Made by a program: the position numbers and the translations under genes. Of a stretch of DNA of 64,000 nt, positions 1-9,498 are shown piece after piece; within the stretch, counting starts at the first letter, position 1, and every line of letters begins with the position of its first letter. This DNA is from Bursaphelenchus xylophilus (taxonomy: Eukaryota; Nematoda; Chromadorea; Rhabditida; Aphelenchoididae). Below the pieces are notes generated by a model. The model was not told where the DNA came from. It ran no database searches and saw only the letters and a program-made list of their open reading frames with translations. The stretch lies in NCBI GenBank assembly GCA_904066235.2, contig CAJFCV020000006.1:8556001-8620000 (forward strand). The letters are read 5' to 3'.

Positions 1-270
1 CTAGTGTGATCTGGCCTTTATTGGAAGTTATCAGCCGGACTTTATCCTTTTCATGTCAACTTAGACTTCTCAGCTCTGAATATTCGTGAACAATCTGCCC
101 AACGGACTTTCCAACCGCACAGTTCCACTTATTCAACGATCCATCAGCTCGAGAGACAGAACTTCAGCTCCTTTATCGATAAATTCGAGACCAGTCACAC
201 CTAAAAATGAAAACACCAAGTAGAATATAACTTACGTCTTTTATGACCAATCATTGTTATCTCGCATAAG
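1..270. other. no feature recognised
   Basis: AT-rich sequence entering from the left edge. I see no exon-like reading frame or repeat boundary in it. It may be the end of an upstream gene's flank. Confidence 0.4.
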
Positions 271-525
271 CGCCATCGAAAACCCCTAAATAAATCCATT
301 ATTCGAAACATTTTTTAAAAAATTACTAACTAACACTACTGCCTAAGCAAAATTGTAAAATTCAGAAAAAATGGATACGATTTTTGAGATCAGCACCCTC
401 GAAAACCCCTAAATCCATTATTCAAAACAATTTTTAAAAAATTACTAATTAACACTACTGCCTAAGCAAAATTGTAAAATTCAGAAAAAATGGATACGAT
501 TTTTGAAACCCGCGCCATCGAAAAC
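271..525. repeat. tandem repeat, about 2 units of ~122 bp
   Basis: Two nearly identical units follow each other. Each starts with a CATCGAAAACCCCTAAAT or CCTCGAAAACCCCTAAAT block, runs through an A/T-rich middle (AAAAAATTACTAA, CACTACTGCCTAAGCAAAA) and ends in AAAAAATGGATACGATTTTTG. A third unit begins at about 513 and is cut off by a C-tract. A diverged version of the same unit sits in both arms of the inverted-repeat element at 1388-2197, so this is part of a dispersed family and not a private satellite. Confidence 0.85.
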
Positions 526-547
526 CTCCCCCCCCCTGTTCCTTTTT

Positions 548-632
548 TTAGCGGACCATTCCGCAGCGGACCATTCCGCACAGCGGACCTTTCCGTCCAG
601 CGGACCTTTCCGCACGGCGGACCTTTCCGTAC
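548..632. repeat. short tandem repeat, GCGGACC-TTCCG unit
   Basis: About five copies of a 15-19 bp unit (GCGGACCATTCCGCA, later GCGGACCTTTCCGT) lie side by side. Each unit contains the near-palindrome CGGA...TCCG. The array lies where copy B of the neighbouring duplicated gene would carry its last intron and final exon, so it marks the broken 3' end of copy A. Confidence 0.8.
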
Positions 633-744
633 TCAATCTGATTATATAAATCCTTAAAACAGTATGCCAATTTGGACACCAGAAACACTAGCCAAAAAAC
701 GGATTATTGCAACTCATCTCAAGTGCAATATACATAATTTATAC

Positions 745-2806
745 CTTGTATTCCTGTGTGTAATCACGGGTTTATTTCCTCGAGGCATCGTCACGGCATG
801 GGAGACAAAAGTGTTCCTTCTCAGCGTCGGATAGCTGAACACATACTTCTCCACTTCTCCCTCCATCTCCTCCAAAGGCCGGAACGGATTCCATTTTATT
901 TTCGATACTTTATCTTTCATCGTTTTGTATTTCTAAGCACATAAACATAAACTTTTAAACCTCTTACCTTCTTCTCTTCCTCGTTTCCGCCTTCAATGAT
1001 AGCGGTGGGATCCGCAGATCTCAAGAGTTCCGTAAGAACAAAGTTGATTTCCTTGTCCAAGTACATCCAATTCTCGTCATCTACACTTTTTTCTTCATCT
1101 TCGACGAACTCTTCATTTGGACCTGGAGTCTCACAACCATCTCCCTCCTCGACAACATCACCTTCCGCAGTCTTTTCCTTCTGGAAATCGCAAAAATATG
1201 TAGATATCAGAATGCCCACCACAATCTAATTTAATTCCAAAAAAATTGAAATGCTCTCTTACCGCAAGTTTGGGATGCAGAGTATCTTCTTCACGAGTTT
1301 TCTTCCCCGGCGATTTTCCCGTCGGCTTTTTGGGAGTGAAAACCGTATCCACTAAAAATAGGTAAATTTTCATTATAAGGTTTTCCTCGAAAGAGACCCC
1401 GAGTTGAAAGAGACCCCGGAATCGGGGGTCTCTTTCGATGTTTCCCCGAAATGGCCGAAAAGGTCAAAAAGAGGGTAATCGATGGCGTAGATTCCAAAAA
1501 TCATATTCGTTTTTTCTGATTCTTACTTTTTTGCTTAAGTAGTAATGTTAAAAAGTAATTTTTTGAATTTTTTCTAAAAATAGTCGATTTAGGGGTTTTC
1601 GAGGGTGCTGATTTCGAAAATCATGTTAGCTTTCTTCTTTATAGTACTATCTGGTGCTATACAGTACGAGGTGAAAATATGGCTTTTGGCGTTAACGGTG
1701 TTGTTTTGATGCTTAGTACTCCTCAAAAACACGTTTTAAATAACTGGTACTGTTTAGTACTGTCTGTTACTATGTAGTAAAAAAAAAAAAAAAAAAATTT
1801 TGGCCTTTAGGCGTTTGTGGTGTTGTTCTCTTGCTTAGTACTCCTATTTTCACCTTGTACTATATAGTACCAGACAGTACTAAACAGTACCAGTTATTAA
1901 AAACTTGTTTTTGAGGACTACTAAGCATCAAAACAACACCATTAACGCCAAAAGCCATATTTTCACCTCGTACTGTATAGCACCAGATAGTACTATAAAG
2001 AAGAAAGCTAACATGATTTTCGAAATCAGCACCCTCGAAAACCCCTAAATCGACTATTTTTAGAAAAAATTCAAAAAATTACTTTTTAACATTACTACTT
2101 AAGCAAAAAAGTAAGAATCAGAAAAAACGAATATGATTTTTGGAATCTACGCCATCGATTACCCTTCGGGGTCTCTTTCAACTCGGGGTCTCTTTCGATG
2201 GCTTTCAAATTATAACGCGCCCTTGTTATATTTTACAAGGATTCACAGGAAAAATGTCAAAAATTTTACAATTTCTTATTTCCCCAAAAGGTCTGGGTTC
2301 CTCCCTTGCCGACTTCAAAAGCATCTCCCATTGTTTCTGACTAGCATTATGGCCTAAGCCTTTCAGCGCACCGGTCACATTCGCGGCGTCTTCTTCAATC
2401 GTTTTTCCATCCGTATTCCGCTTCTTCACTTTCGGGATTGTCTTGTGTTTCTTGTCCTGAAAATTAAGTTATTCATCAAAAAATTGCCGAGCTCCAAAAT
2501 TAGACTGTGGCATCAAAGCATTTGGCGTATTCTTAATTTTTATACGTAAAATTTAGAAGTTTCTCATAAAACTTGTAAGGTTATCACCTAAAATTCAGAA
2601 AAAAGTGAACAAATTACCTTGAGAGTCTTTTCTTCAGGGAACAAATCACTTTTGGCGGTGTAAGTCGAGCGGTCAGCAAGATCGACCGATTTCTTTTTCT
2701 CCGGAGACTGCGGAAGGGCAGTCGCAACCGACGGTTCAACCGGCGGCTCAACCGGCGGTGGAGCGGTTTGTTCCGCAGGCTGCTGGACTTTCTTTTTAAT
2801 GCACAT
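745..2806 (-). pseudogene. duplicated gene of unknown function, copy A (3'-truncated)
   Basis: I do not recognise the family. Exons on the minus strand: 2618-2806 (ATG at 2806; Pro/Glu-rich), 2270-2456, 1263-1351, 968-1180 and 745-932. Each has GT/AG borders and the same length as its partner in copy B (187, 89, 213 and 188 nt for the last four), and the frame runs through all of them. The protein is charged: a PVEPPVEPSV linker, a KKPTGKSPGKK basic patch, an acidic stretch with EEFVEDEE, then KIKWNPFRPLEEME. No signal peptide or membrane segment is seen, so a cytosolic or nuclear place is only a guess. The terminal exon that copy B has (4195-4384) is missing; repeats lie there instead. It could still be expressed with a different 3' end. 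An extra 5' exon upstream of 2806 is possible (a potential acceptor lies at 2821). Confidence 0.6.
1388..2197. mobile_element. foldback / long inverted-repeat element
   Basis: The left end, CGAAAGAGACCCCGAGTTG, returns as its reverse complement at the right end (2167-2197). The arms continue inward for almost 400 bp: the blocks around 1500-1780 reappear reversed at 1840-2150, including GTACTATCTGGTGCTATACAG. An A-run at about 1780 is near the centre. There is no open reading frame of note, so it is non-autonomous. It lies in the intron between exons 1263-1351 and 2270-2456 of copy A. The matching intron of copy B lacks it, so it arrived after the duplication or was lost from B. Confidence 0.85.
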
Positions 2807-3024
2807 TCCCTTCGGCTGGACTGGCCAATACTTTCAAGAGTTTCGAGAAATGTTCGACCAATCTTCGGAGTAGAAATTGCAACATCTGAAAAAATTATTC
2901 AAAAATTCTAAACTTTTCGTAAAAATTATGCAAATTTGTTACAAAATCCACAAAAGCAGAAAGTTGTTTTGGAATAAATTTCGCAAAAGAAAATTTTCAC
3001 CATGCTTTTTGACATTTTTTTGTA

Positions 3025-3557
3025 CAGGGTGGTTCAACTAAGTTCGCGGATGTAAAATGCTTATAACTTTTTATAGGATTGTTCAATTTTTATGAGCAAT
3101 AGCTCATTTTATTCCATAGTAGTTACCATTTTGTTTAAAAAAAAGATCATTAAAAATGATCAATCCTACGTCGAGTTATGACCCTTCAAAGTCAAACTTG
3201 CCTTTTCACGCTTCAATCTGGAAATTTCCGAAAAATCTCGGAAATCGCTTATAACTTTCGACCGGTCGATAATTGTAAATTGTAAGTGGGCTTCAGAAGT
3301 CATAGAATTTTGCGTAGAATACGATGGAATCAAAAAAAATCCGAAAAAATCCGTAAATTTTTTTAAAATTTACGTGAAAAAGCATGTTTGACTTTGAAGG
3401 GCATAACTCGACGTAGGACAGATCATTTTTAATGACCTTTTTTTTAAACAAAATGGTAACTACTAAGGAATAAAATGAGGTATTGCTCATAAAAATTGAA
3501 CAATCCTATAAAAAGTTATAAGCATTTTACATCCGCGAACTTAGCTGAACCACCCTG
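3025..3557. mobile_element. TA-flanked MITE (Tc1/mariner-type ends)
   Basis: The terminal inverted repeat starts CAGGGTGGTTCAACTAAGTT on the left and ends with the complement AACTTAGCTGAACCACCCTG on the right. TA lies directly outside both ends (3023-3024 and 3558-3559), the target duplication of Tc1/mariner transposases. The arms stay complementary for about 180 bp, with a short unique centre. No transposase frame is present. The Tc1/mariner assignment rests on the TA duplication and the CAGGGTG ends. Confidence 0.85.
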
Positions 3558-4194
3558 TATTTTTGGAAAGCACAGGTACAAAAAATTGATAAGCGTTATG
3601 AAATTTTTTTTGATTGCACTGTTCACTCTCATCTTTTGATTTATTTTTGACCATATAAGGTGAAAAACTAATTATCATCTAATTCCAGTCACAGCGAAAG
3701 AGATTCGACAATGGTACAAGGGTTTCGTCAGGGATTGTCCGAATGGAATGCTCACAGGAGCCGGCTTCCAGAAGATCTACAAACAGTTCTTCCCTCAAGG
3801 TGATTTCGACCGAAAAATTCAAAATTTCTCCAGATTTATTTTTTCGAAAAAGAGAGTAAACCAAGAAATTTCCTGTGTTGGTGAGTCAAAAACAGAGTAT
3901 TCTGGGTAAATTGGCTGAATCGGCTAGTCAAAGTGTCGAATGCCTGTAGAGGGTGTTTACTACCGTCACTATTGTCTGTGAAGGCATCCTAACAGTTTGG
4001 CTATACAATCAAGCCTTTTGGATAGCCAAGTCTTCTTTTGCCTTGGATAATATACCAAATGTCTGTAATCGTGCCCAAAATACCCATGATAGAACTCCTC
4101 ATATTCCACTCCTCTACCCTGCGCAATCAAATTCATTAAGCTGATCATTTATTCAATGATTTTTCTAATGATAAGCCTTATGATAATATAAGGG
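3558..4194. other. intergenic between MITE and copy B gene
   Basis: Apart from the isolated calcium-sensor exon at 3689-3799 I see nothing that supports a gene here. The short open frames lack splice context. Confidence 0.4.
3689..3799 (+). pseudogene. ncs-1: isolated exon of a neuronal calcium sensor (NCS-1/frequenin) gene
   Basis: The 111-nt stretch is flanked by a good acceptor (AATTCCAG) and a GTGATT donor. With 2 nt before and 1 nt after, it encodes [20 protein letters not shown] and then [16 protein letters not shown]. This is the start of the EF-hand calcium sensor NCS-1, covering the degenerate first EF-hand (with the CPNG turn). The phases match an NCS-1 exon beginning within a Phe codon. 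I find neither the myristoylated N-terminal exon before it nor the DPSDF...EF-hand 2 exons after it. A lone, apparently undamaged exon among repeats suggests a captured fragment. A gene with very long introns leaving the window cannot be excluded. Confidence 0.75.
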
Positions 4195-4899
4195 CTAGTG
4201 GGTTCTTGTAGACTTCTTTCTTTCTTCTTTTCTGCTTTTTTGAGATCTCATAGTTTTTTCTCGTTTATGTGATCTATTGGTTGGGGCATCTTCTACCACA
4301 TCTTTGATGGTAGCTTCAGGAATTTCTTCAGTTGGAGTGGGAAATTCAGATAATTTCAGGAATGGGCGGAGGATTGTGACAGTTCTGAAAGGCGCAACAA
4401 GCCAGTAACATCTCTAATCAACAATTTATAAGAGGAATCTTTTAGAGTAATTTTAAAAAATCAGCAAAATCGCCGTATATACTAAAGGAAACCGGCAAAA
4501 AAGGGACTAAAAATTCATACCAAGACCTGAGAACAATCCTTGACGGTCTACGGTCAATGTTATGTCAAGTGCAATATACATAATTTATACCTTGTATTCC
4601 TGTGTATAATCACGGGTTTATTTCCTCGAGGCATCGTCATGGTATTGGAGATAAAAGTGTTCCTTCTCAACATCTGACAGCTGTACAAATACCGCTCCGC
4701 TTCTCCATCCATCTCCTCCAAAGGCCGGAACGGATTCCATTTTATTTTCGATATTTTCTCATCCATCGTTTTGTATTTCTAAGCACATAAACATAAACTT
4801 TTAAACCTCTTACCATCTTCTCTTCCTCGTTTCCGCCTTCAATGATAGCGATGGGATCCGCATATCTCAAGAGTTCGGTAAGAACAAAGTTGATTTCGC

Positions 4900-5273
4900 T
4901 GTGAGGCCCCAGCCGACTCAGCAACATTCGGAGCCAACCTGCGCCCAGCCACGGAGACATTTGGAAACCTTGGCATTCCGCCACTATGGGAAAAAGGAGG
5001 ATTTTGGGGAACGTTGGGGAGTGAAGACGATAGAACGGTTGGGGACGGTCGAATCTGAGCGTGCGGTTGGCCGTCAGAGTTCCGTTGGACGAAGACACTA
5101 CCTTTTGATACTGGCTTGTTTGGGTTTTGATTGTGATTGGGAATTGCGTGGATAAATAGTATTGGCATTTATTCGTGTGGGTTATTTGTGTGAATATATT
5201 GGGAGATTGTCCCATAATTATCTAGGGGAATTGCCTGTGAATCGGTTGGAGGAGCAGGGCATTTATTTTCCCA
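4900..5273 (+). repeat. 5' LTR
   Basis: Starts TGTGAGGCCCC and ends CCCA just before the primer-binding-like site. It reads the same as 8433-8806 throughout. Confidence 0.88.
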
Positions 5274-5275
5274 TT

Positions 5276-5293
5276 TGGCGACCACGAACGGCG
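5276..5293 (+). promoter_or_regulatory. putative primer-binding site
   Basis: TGGCGACCACGAACGG begins 2 nt after the 5' LTR. TGGCG-type starts complement the CCA-ended 3' terminus of a tRNA, the usual primer for minus-strand synthesis. I have not identified the tRNA. Confidence 0.55.
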
Positions 5294-6102
5294 GCCACTC
5301 GACGTTCGTAGATCGATCGTGTTTTATATTTCCCAAGGAAGAGCAGTAATTCCGAAGGAAATCAGATTTGAGCTAAAAGCAGAAACGGCCAAATCTGAGT
5401 CAGATCCCCTCCAGCAGTAAGGTTGGGATTTGACCTGGTTTTTCGCTACAAGCAGGTGCGAAATTCCAGAATTCAGAACCTCGATAGCAGAAAGAGGAAT
5501 TCTGAAAGAAACAGTGTTTGTGTCTGAGCAGTAAAGACAAAACAACTGTAGATCTGAAGCAGGAAGCAGATATAACGTGGTAGAAGCAGTATACACCACT
5601 TTTGGGCGAATTTTCGGCAAAAATCCCGGAAATTTTTATCGCGGCCTAGTACAATATAGTACTTGGTATCATACACGAGCCAATCAAGTTCTTTTGGCAT
5701 TCGTGAGCTGTGTTATCGATTAGAGAAATCGTTCGAGCAAGAAAAGTCGCGTTCTTTTGCGTAACCTTTGAGTAAATTTGAGTTGGATATTATTTTAGGT
5801 ATCCAAACGGATTTGGGTGCCATTTGTTTTTGAAGTTGAATTGATTTGTGATTCTTATATTTATTGGAAGGATTTATCGTGCCACACGTGAAGGGTTGTG
5901 AATTTTCCGCGAAATTGGTGAATTTTTTCGAGAATTTTGACTCGATATTATACTTGATATTTCAGGCAAAAACTCGGTCCGAAGTCGCCCATAAGGCTCC
6001 AGGAGAAGCACAAAGACCTCGAGAAGGACAAGAGCAGTTCCCTGACAAACCAACTGACAACATTCGGTAAGATTTTGACTATTAGTGTTGAATATTTAGA
6101 AA
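5294..6102 (+). other. retrotransposon 5' leader
   Basis: About 800 bp between the primer-binding-like site and gag. It has no convincing coding frame on the plus strand. It probably holds the untranslated leader and packaging signals, which is inference from position. Confidence 0.5.
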
Positions 6103-7059
6103 ATGGATGGTGGGGACTTAAAAGCTGGGGAAAATGTAGAGAGGAAGCTGGAAGATTTCATCGGAGAATCTAGGGCACGCGCGGAAGCGGCCGAACAACG
6201 GCAGGCAGCGGTCGAAAAGAATTTAGATCGACTAATTGAGCTGTTAAATAAAACTGCGACCTTGCAAGCAGCAGCAGCGCCTCCAAGCCCGCAGCAGGCA
6301 CCAGAGAGTTCTGAGACGAGTAGACAAAGGATTGACTTTGCGGAGCTTATGTTCCTGGATATGCGCCTTCCAAGTTTAAGTGGTCGAGAAAAGTCGAGTG
6401 ACATAGCGAGATTTTTCTATAAGTTCAAGGCGGGAACAAAAAACATGTCCTCATCCGAGAAAACAGATCTTCTCGAGGCAAAGTTAAATGATCAGGCTGC
6501 GAGAATCTTCGAGCATTGTAAACTGTCATCAAGTAGCGGGAATTTTGATGAGGTCTTTGAAAGTTTCGAGAAGGAGGTGAAAGCTCGAACATCTGACAAC
6601 AAAGATTGGGCGTCTATCTTTTTAAAACCCTTCTACAGGCGATACGACATGCCAATGCGCGAATATGCAGACAAAATTACGGACATGACTATCAATGCGT
6701 TTGCGGGAGCCCCAAAGGAGATCATGGAAAAACAAATGTTATCTAAATTTATGATCGGTCTCAATCATAGGGAAGCGGGTAATGCCTTAGCGGCGGAAAA
6801 ACACAAAAATTTGCCATTTGAAGAAATGGTCCAGATCGCCGTCAATGTGTATCAGTTTAATAAAGACAATGAACACCTAGTTCGCCCGCAACAGTCAATT
6901 GAAGCTGACAACAACTTCAGCAACCCTAACCCAGCGCTGCAAGACTTTCCGAGGAACTCTTTAACCACAGGCAACCGACAATATCCTGAGATTCCGGGCG
7001 ATAATAGAAATTCAAGGGGTGATCAAAATCAGGATTTTCAGAGCCCCGGCCTGCACTAA
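6103..7059 (+). CDS. retrotransposon Gag (capsid region)
   Basis: A 318-residue frame. An N-terminal helical, Glu/Arg-rich segment (to about residue 60) and an Ala/Pro linker precede a capsid-like region (about 85-270). That region shows the order usual in Ty3/gypsy Gag: LPSLSG near its start, a FFYKFKAG helix, LEAKLNDQAARIF, a YDMPMREYADKI segment and MLSKFMIGL. The frame stops at 7057-7059 without a nucleocapsid zinc knuckle; the knuckle lies just downstream in the -1 frame. Gag would package the element RNA in cytoplasmic particles. The Ty3/gypsy assignment comes from the overall pattern only; BEL/Pao is less likely. Confidence 0.8.
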   Translation: MDGGDLKAGENVERKLEDFIGESRARAEAAEQRQAAVEKNLDRLIELLNKTATLQAAAAPPSPQQAPESSETSRQRIDFAELMFLDMRLPSLSGREKSSDIARFFYKFKAGTKNMSSSEKTDLLEAKLNDQAARIFEHCKLSSSSGNFDEVFESFEKEVKARTSDNKDWASIFLKPFYRRYDMPMREYADKITDMTINAFAGAPKEIMEKQMLSKFMIGLNHREAGNALAAEKHKNLPFEEMVQIAVNVYQFNKDNEHLVRPQQSIEADNNFSNPNPALQDFPRNSLTTGNRQYPEIPGDNRNSRGDQNQDFQSPGLH

Positions 7060-8171
7060 ATTCGCGCAAGCCAGAGCCGGGTAAATACAACAACAGTATT
7101 CAAGCGCGACCGCAGTGTTACTATTGTCATAGGGGAACTCACATAGGAAAAGACTGTTATAAAAGACGAGATTACCTCGAGAAACAGAGAAAGAAATCAT
7201 CATGCACACACCCAAATAACAAGGCGAATAAAAGGTTCCCAACCTTATCTCGAATCATTTCAGCAGGTCCATGGAATCCAAGATCGAATGCAAATCCTGA
7301 AATCAAGGAAATCGAGAGCCTCATGATAAACAAGGTTGAGAACCGTAAAGACACCCAAGAGCGAAAAGCACGTCAGGAAACTTTCAGAACATACTCAGAT
7401 CCCGAGAAAACGGACGAAAACGTCAGTGGAATTGAATTTGGAGATCTTGAAACGTTATTTGCTGAGCCAGAGATTTCAGGTCGGCCTACAAAAGTTCACC
7501 TACAGACGGACTACACCTTGGAACTGTCAAAATCTGTATTCATGAGTTGGAGTCACGAGCAGGAAAGGAAATATTTGGATTTTGAAGAGATATTGGATAA
7601 CTCCGTCTATAAAAAATGGTTCAATACTCAAGTCCCTGAAGAACGGTGTTCAAAAATTGGTGTTAGCCTTCGAAGAGCGAATAATTTTGGGATTTCTGAC
7701 AAAATAAGTGAGTCATTTCCCCTGGAATTAGTGCCAAAAATCGACAGTGTCATTCAGATCTCTGATATTTGTCAAAACGATTGTGGGTTTCAGAAGTCAT
7801 TCCTTCCCGTCAAAGGTTGTAAATTCAAGTTTTTGGAACAAAATCATAGTTTGAGTGGGGGATTCGATAAGAAGAGCTCGATAGAGTGGTTTTGTTACTC
7901 GAGAATTGAGGGGAAAGGCACAAAATTCAAATCTTTCGAAATTATGTGGACGTATATGGCAAAGTGTATTGTCAATTGCTATTCAACCGTGGGAATACCG
8001 TATTTTATTGCTATTTGTTGTCTTATTTCGAAGGTATTTCTGTTTTTGATTAACAAATTTTCTGTTTATTTATTACGTTCCGGTAAAAAGTCAAATCTGA
8101 TGACATTTTGGCCCTGTTTCAGGAATGCGCAAAAGCTTTCTGAAAACGCCGAGACGTCGTTTGGTTATTGA
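7023..8171 (+). CDS. zinc-knuckle frame continuing into a membrane-anchored tail (pol deleted)
   Basis: This frame is open from 7023, overlaps the gag end by 37 nt in the -1 phase, and has no obvious start codon of its own before 7323. It encodes a CX2CX4HX4C zinc knuckle at 7116-7157 (CYYCHRGTHIGKDC), a charged region, a Cys-containing region, and near the C-terminus a hydrophobic segment (about 7960-8075) followed by a short basic tail. The last part has the shape of a transmembrane anchor as in env-like proteins of some nematode retroelements, but I see no sequence match that proves it. A nucleocapsid joined to a possible env tail with no enzymes between fits an internal deletion. Expression could need a -1 frameshift, or the shift could be a mutation. 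Confidence 0.6.
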   Translation, partial: SKSGFSEPRPALNSRKPEPGKYNNSIQARPQCYYCHRGTHIGKDCYKRRDYLEKQRKKSSCTHPNNKANKRFPTLSRIISAGPWNPRSNANPEIKEIESLMINKVENRKDTQERKARQETFRTYSDPEKTDENVSGIEFGDLETLFAEPEISGRPTKVHLQTDYTLELSKSVFMSWSHEQERKYLDFEEILDNSVYKKWFNTQVPEERCSKIGVSLRRANNFGISDKISESFPLELVPKIDSVIQISDICQNDCGFQKSFLPVKGCKFKFLEQNHSLSGGFDKKSSIEWFCYSRIEGKGTKFKSFEIMWTYMAKCIVNCYSTVGIPYFIAICCLISKVFLFLINKFSVYLLRSGKKSNLMTFWPCFRNAQKLSENAETSFGY

Positions 8172-8420
8172 GGGGGGAGCCAGGGGTATTTAGGATAATT
8201 TAGGGACTTCATTTGACTTTTTAACTTTATTTATTTGCAGATTTTGCCTTGTTTCTATTTTTTGTTCCTTGGTGCCAATCGCTAATCCAATCGCCAATCC
8301 GATCCCGCCAGTCCAACCCCGCCAACCCGAACCCGACGATGCCTCATCCCGACTACCAACCCCATTCTGAACCCCCGTGCCACTGGAATCGATGATATGA
8401 CGTCGGGACGCCGTCACATT
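8172..8420 (+). other. retrotransposon 3' internal segment
   Basis: Non-coding stretch with a short Asn/Pro-coding-like run (CCAATCGCCAATCCGATCC) between the last frame and the purine tract. No further gene is visible. Confidence 0.4.
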
Positions 8421-8432
8421 AAGGGAGGGGCG
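8421..8432 (+). promoter_or_regulatory. polypurine tract
   Basis: AAGGGAGGGG lies 2 nt upstream of the 3' LTR start, the position of the plus-strand primer in LTR elements. Confidence 0.75.
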
Positions 8433-8806
8433 TGTGAGGCCCCAGCCGACTCAGCAACATTCGGAGCCAACCTGCGCCCAGCCACGGAGACATTTGGAAA
8501 CCTTGGCATTCCGCCACTATGGGAAAAAGGAGGATTTTGGGGAACGTTGGGGAGTGAAGACGATAGAACGGTTGGGGACGGTCGAATCTGAGCGTGCGGT
8601 TGGCCGTCAGAGTTCCGTTGGACGAAGACACTACCTTTTGATACTGGCTTGTTTGGGTTTTGATTGTGATTGGGAATTGCGTGGATAAATAGTATTGGCA
8701 TTTATTCGTGTGGGTTATTTGTGTGAATATATTGGGAGATTGTCCCATAATTATCTAGGGGAATTGCCTGTGAATCGGTTGGAGGAGCAGGGCATTTATT
8801 TTCCCA
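8433..8806 (+). repeat. 3' LTR
   Basis: Same sequence as 4900-5273. It is followed by the host bases TTTCGC, which also precede the 5' LTR. Confidence 0.88.
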
Positions 8807-9498
8807 TTTCGCTGTCCGAGTACATCCAATTCTCGTCACCCGCACTTCCCTCTTCATCTTCGACGAACTCTTCATTTGGACCTGGAGTCTCACAACCATC
8901 TCCCTCCTCGACAACATCACCTTCCGCAGTCTTTTCCTTCTGGAAATCGCAAAAATATGTAGATATCAGAATGCCCACCACAATCTAATTAAAACGCCAA
9001 TAAATTCCAAAAAAAAATTGAAATGCCCTCTTACCGCAAGTTTAGGATGCAGAGTATCTTCTTCACAAGTTTTCTTCCCCGGCGATTTTCCCGTCGGCTT
9101 TTTGGGACTGAACTTCGTATCCCCTAAAAATATTAGGTTGATTCAAAATTATCCGGCGGTTTTATTGGCGCGTTTTTTGTTAGTTAACATTTGCGTTTTG
9201 TTAATGTTTTTTTATAAAAATAATTTTCTCTGGTTAGTTAATAAAATGTATATTTTACAAGGATTCACAGGAAAAATGTCAAAAATTTTACCCTTTTTTA
9301 TTTTCCCAACAGGTTTGGGTTTCGCCCTTGCCGACTCCATAAGCCTCTTGAATTGTACAGGAGCAGCATTATGGCCTAAGCCATTCAGCGCACCGGTCAC
9401 ATTCGCGGCATCTTCTTCAATCGTTTTTCCATCCGTATTCCGCTTCTTCACTTTCGGGATCGTCTTGTGTATCTTGTCCTGAAAATTAAGTTATTCAT

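Larger units (their letters stand above)
719..2903. repeat. segmental duplication, copy A
   Basis: This segment matches 4565-10315 exon by exon and largely intron by intron in the same orientation. Similarity starts near CAAGTGCAATATACATAATT (719 and 4566) and fades after CATCTGAAAAAATTATTCA (about 2903 and 10315). Copy A is shorter because copy B contains an LTR retrotransposon and a second, ~396-bp insertion, while copy A alone contains the foldback element at 1388-2197. Confidence 0.85.
4900..8806 (+). mobile_element. non-autonomous LTR retrotransposon (Ty3/gypsy-like gag)
   Basis: A 3.9-kb element lies between two 374-bp direct repeats that I cannot distinguish by reading. A short host duplication flanks it: TTTCGC at 4894-4899 and 8807-8812, with the exact end ambiguous by 1-3 bases. 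The uninterrupted site exists in copy A at about 1045-1070, which fixes the borders independently. Inside, in order: a TGGCGACC primer-binding-like site, a gag frame, a CCHC zinc-knuckle frame, a hydrophobic C-terminal frame, and a purine tract. No protease, reverse transcriptase, RNase H or integrase frame is present, so movement must have relied on enzymes from another copy. Indistinguishable LTRs argue for a recent insertion. Confidence 0.9.

Noticed and set aside
4901..5155. 84-codon frame on the plus strand, repeated at 8434-8688, and matching minus-strand frames
   Set aside because: These lie in the two LTRs and are the same because the LTRs are the same. No start context or family match supports a gene.
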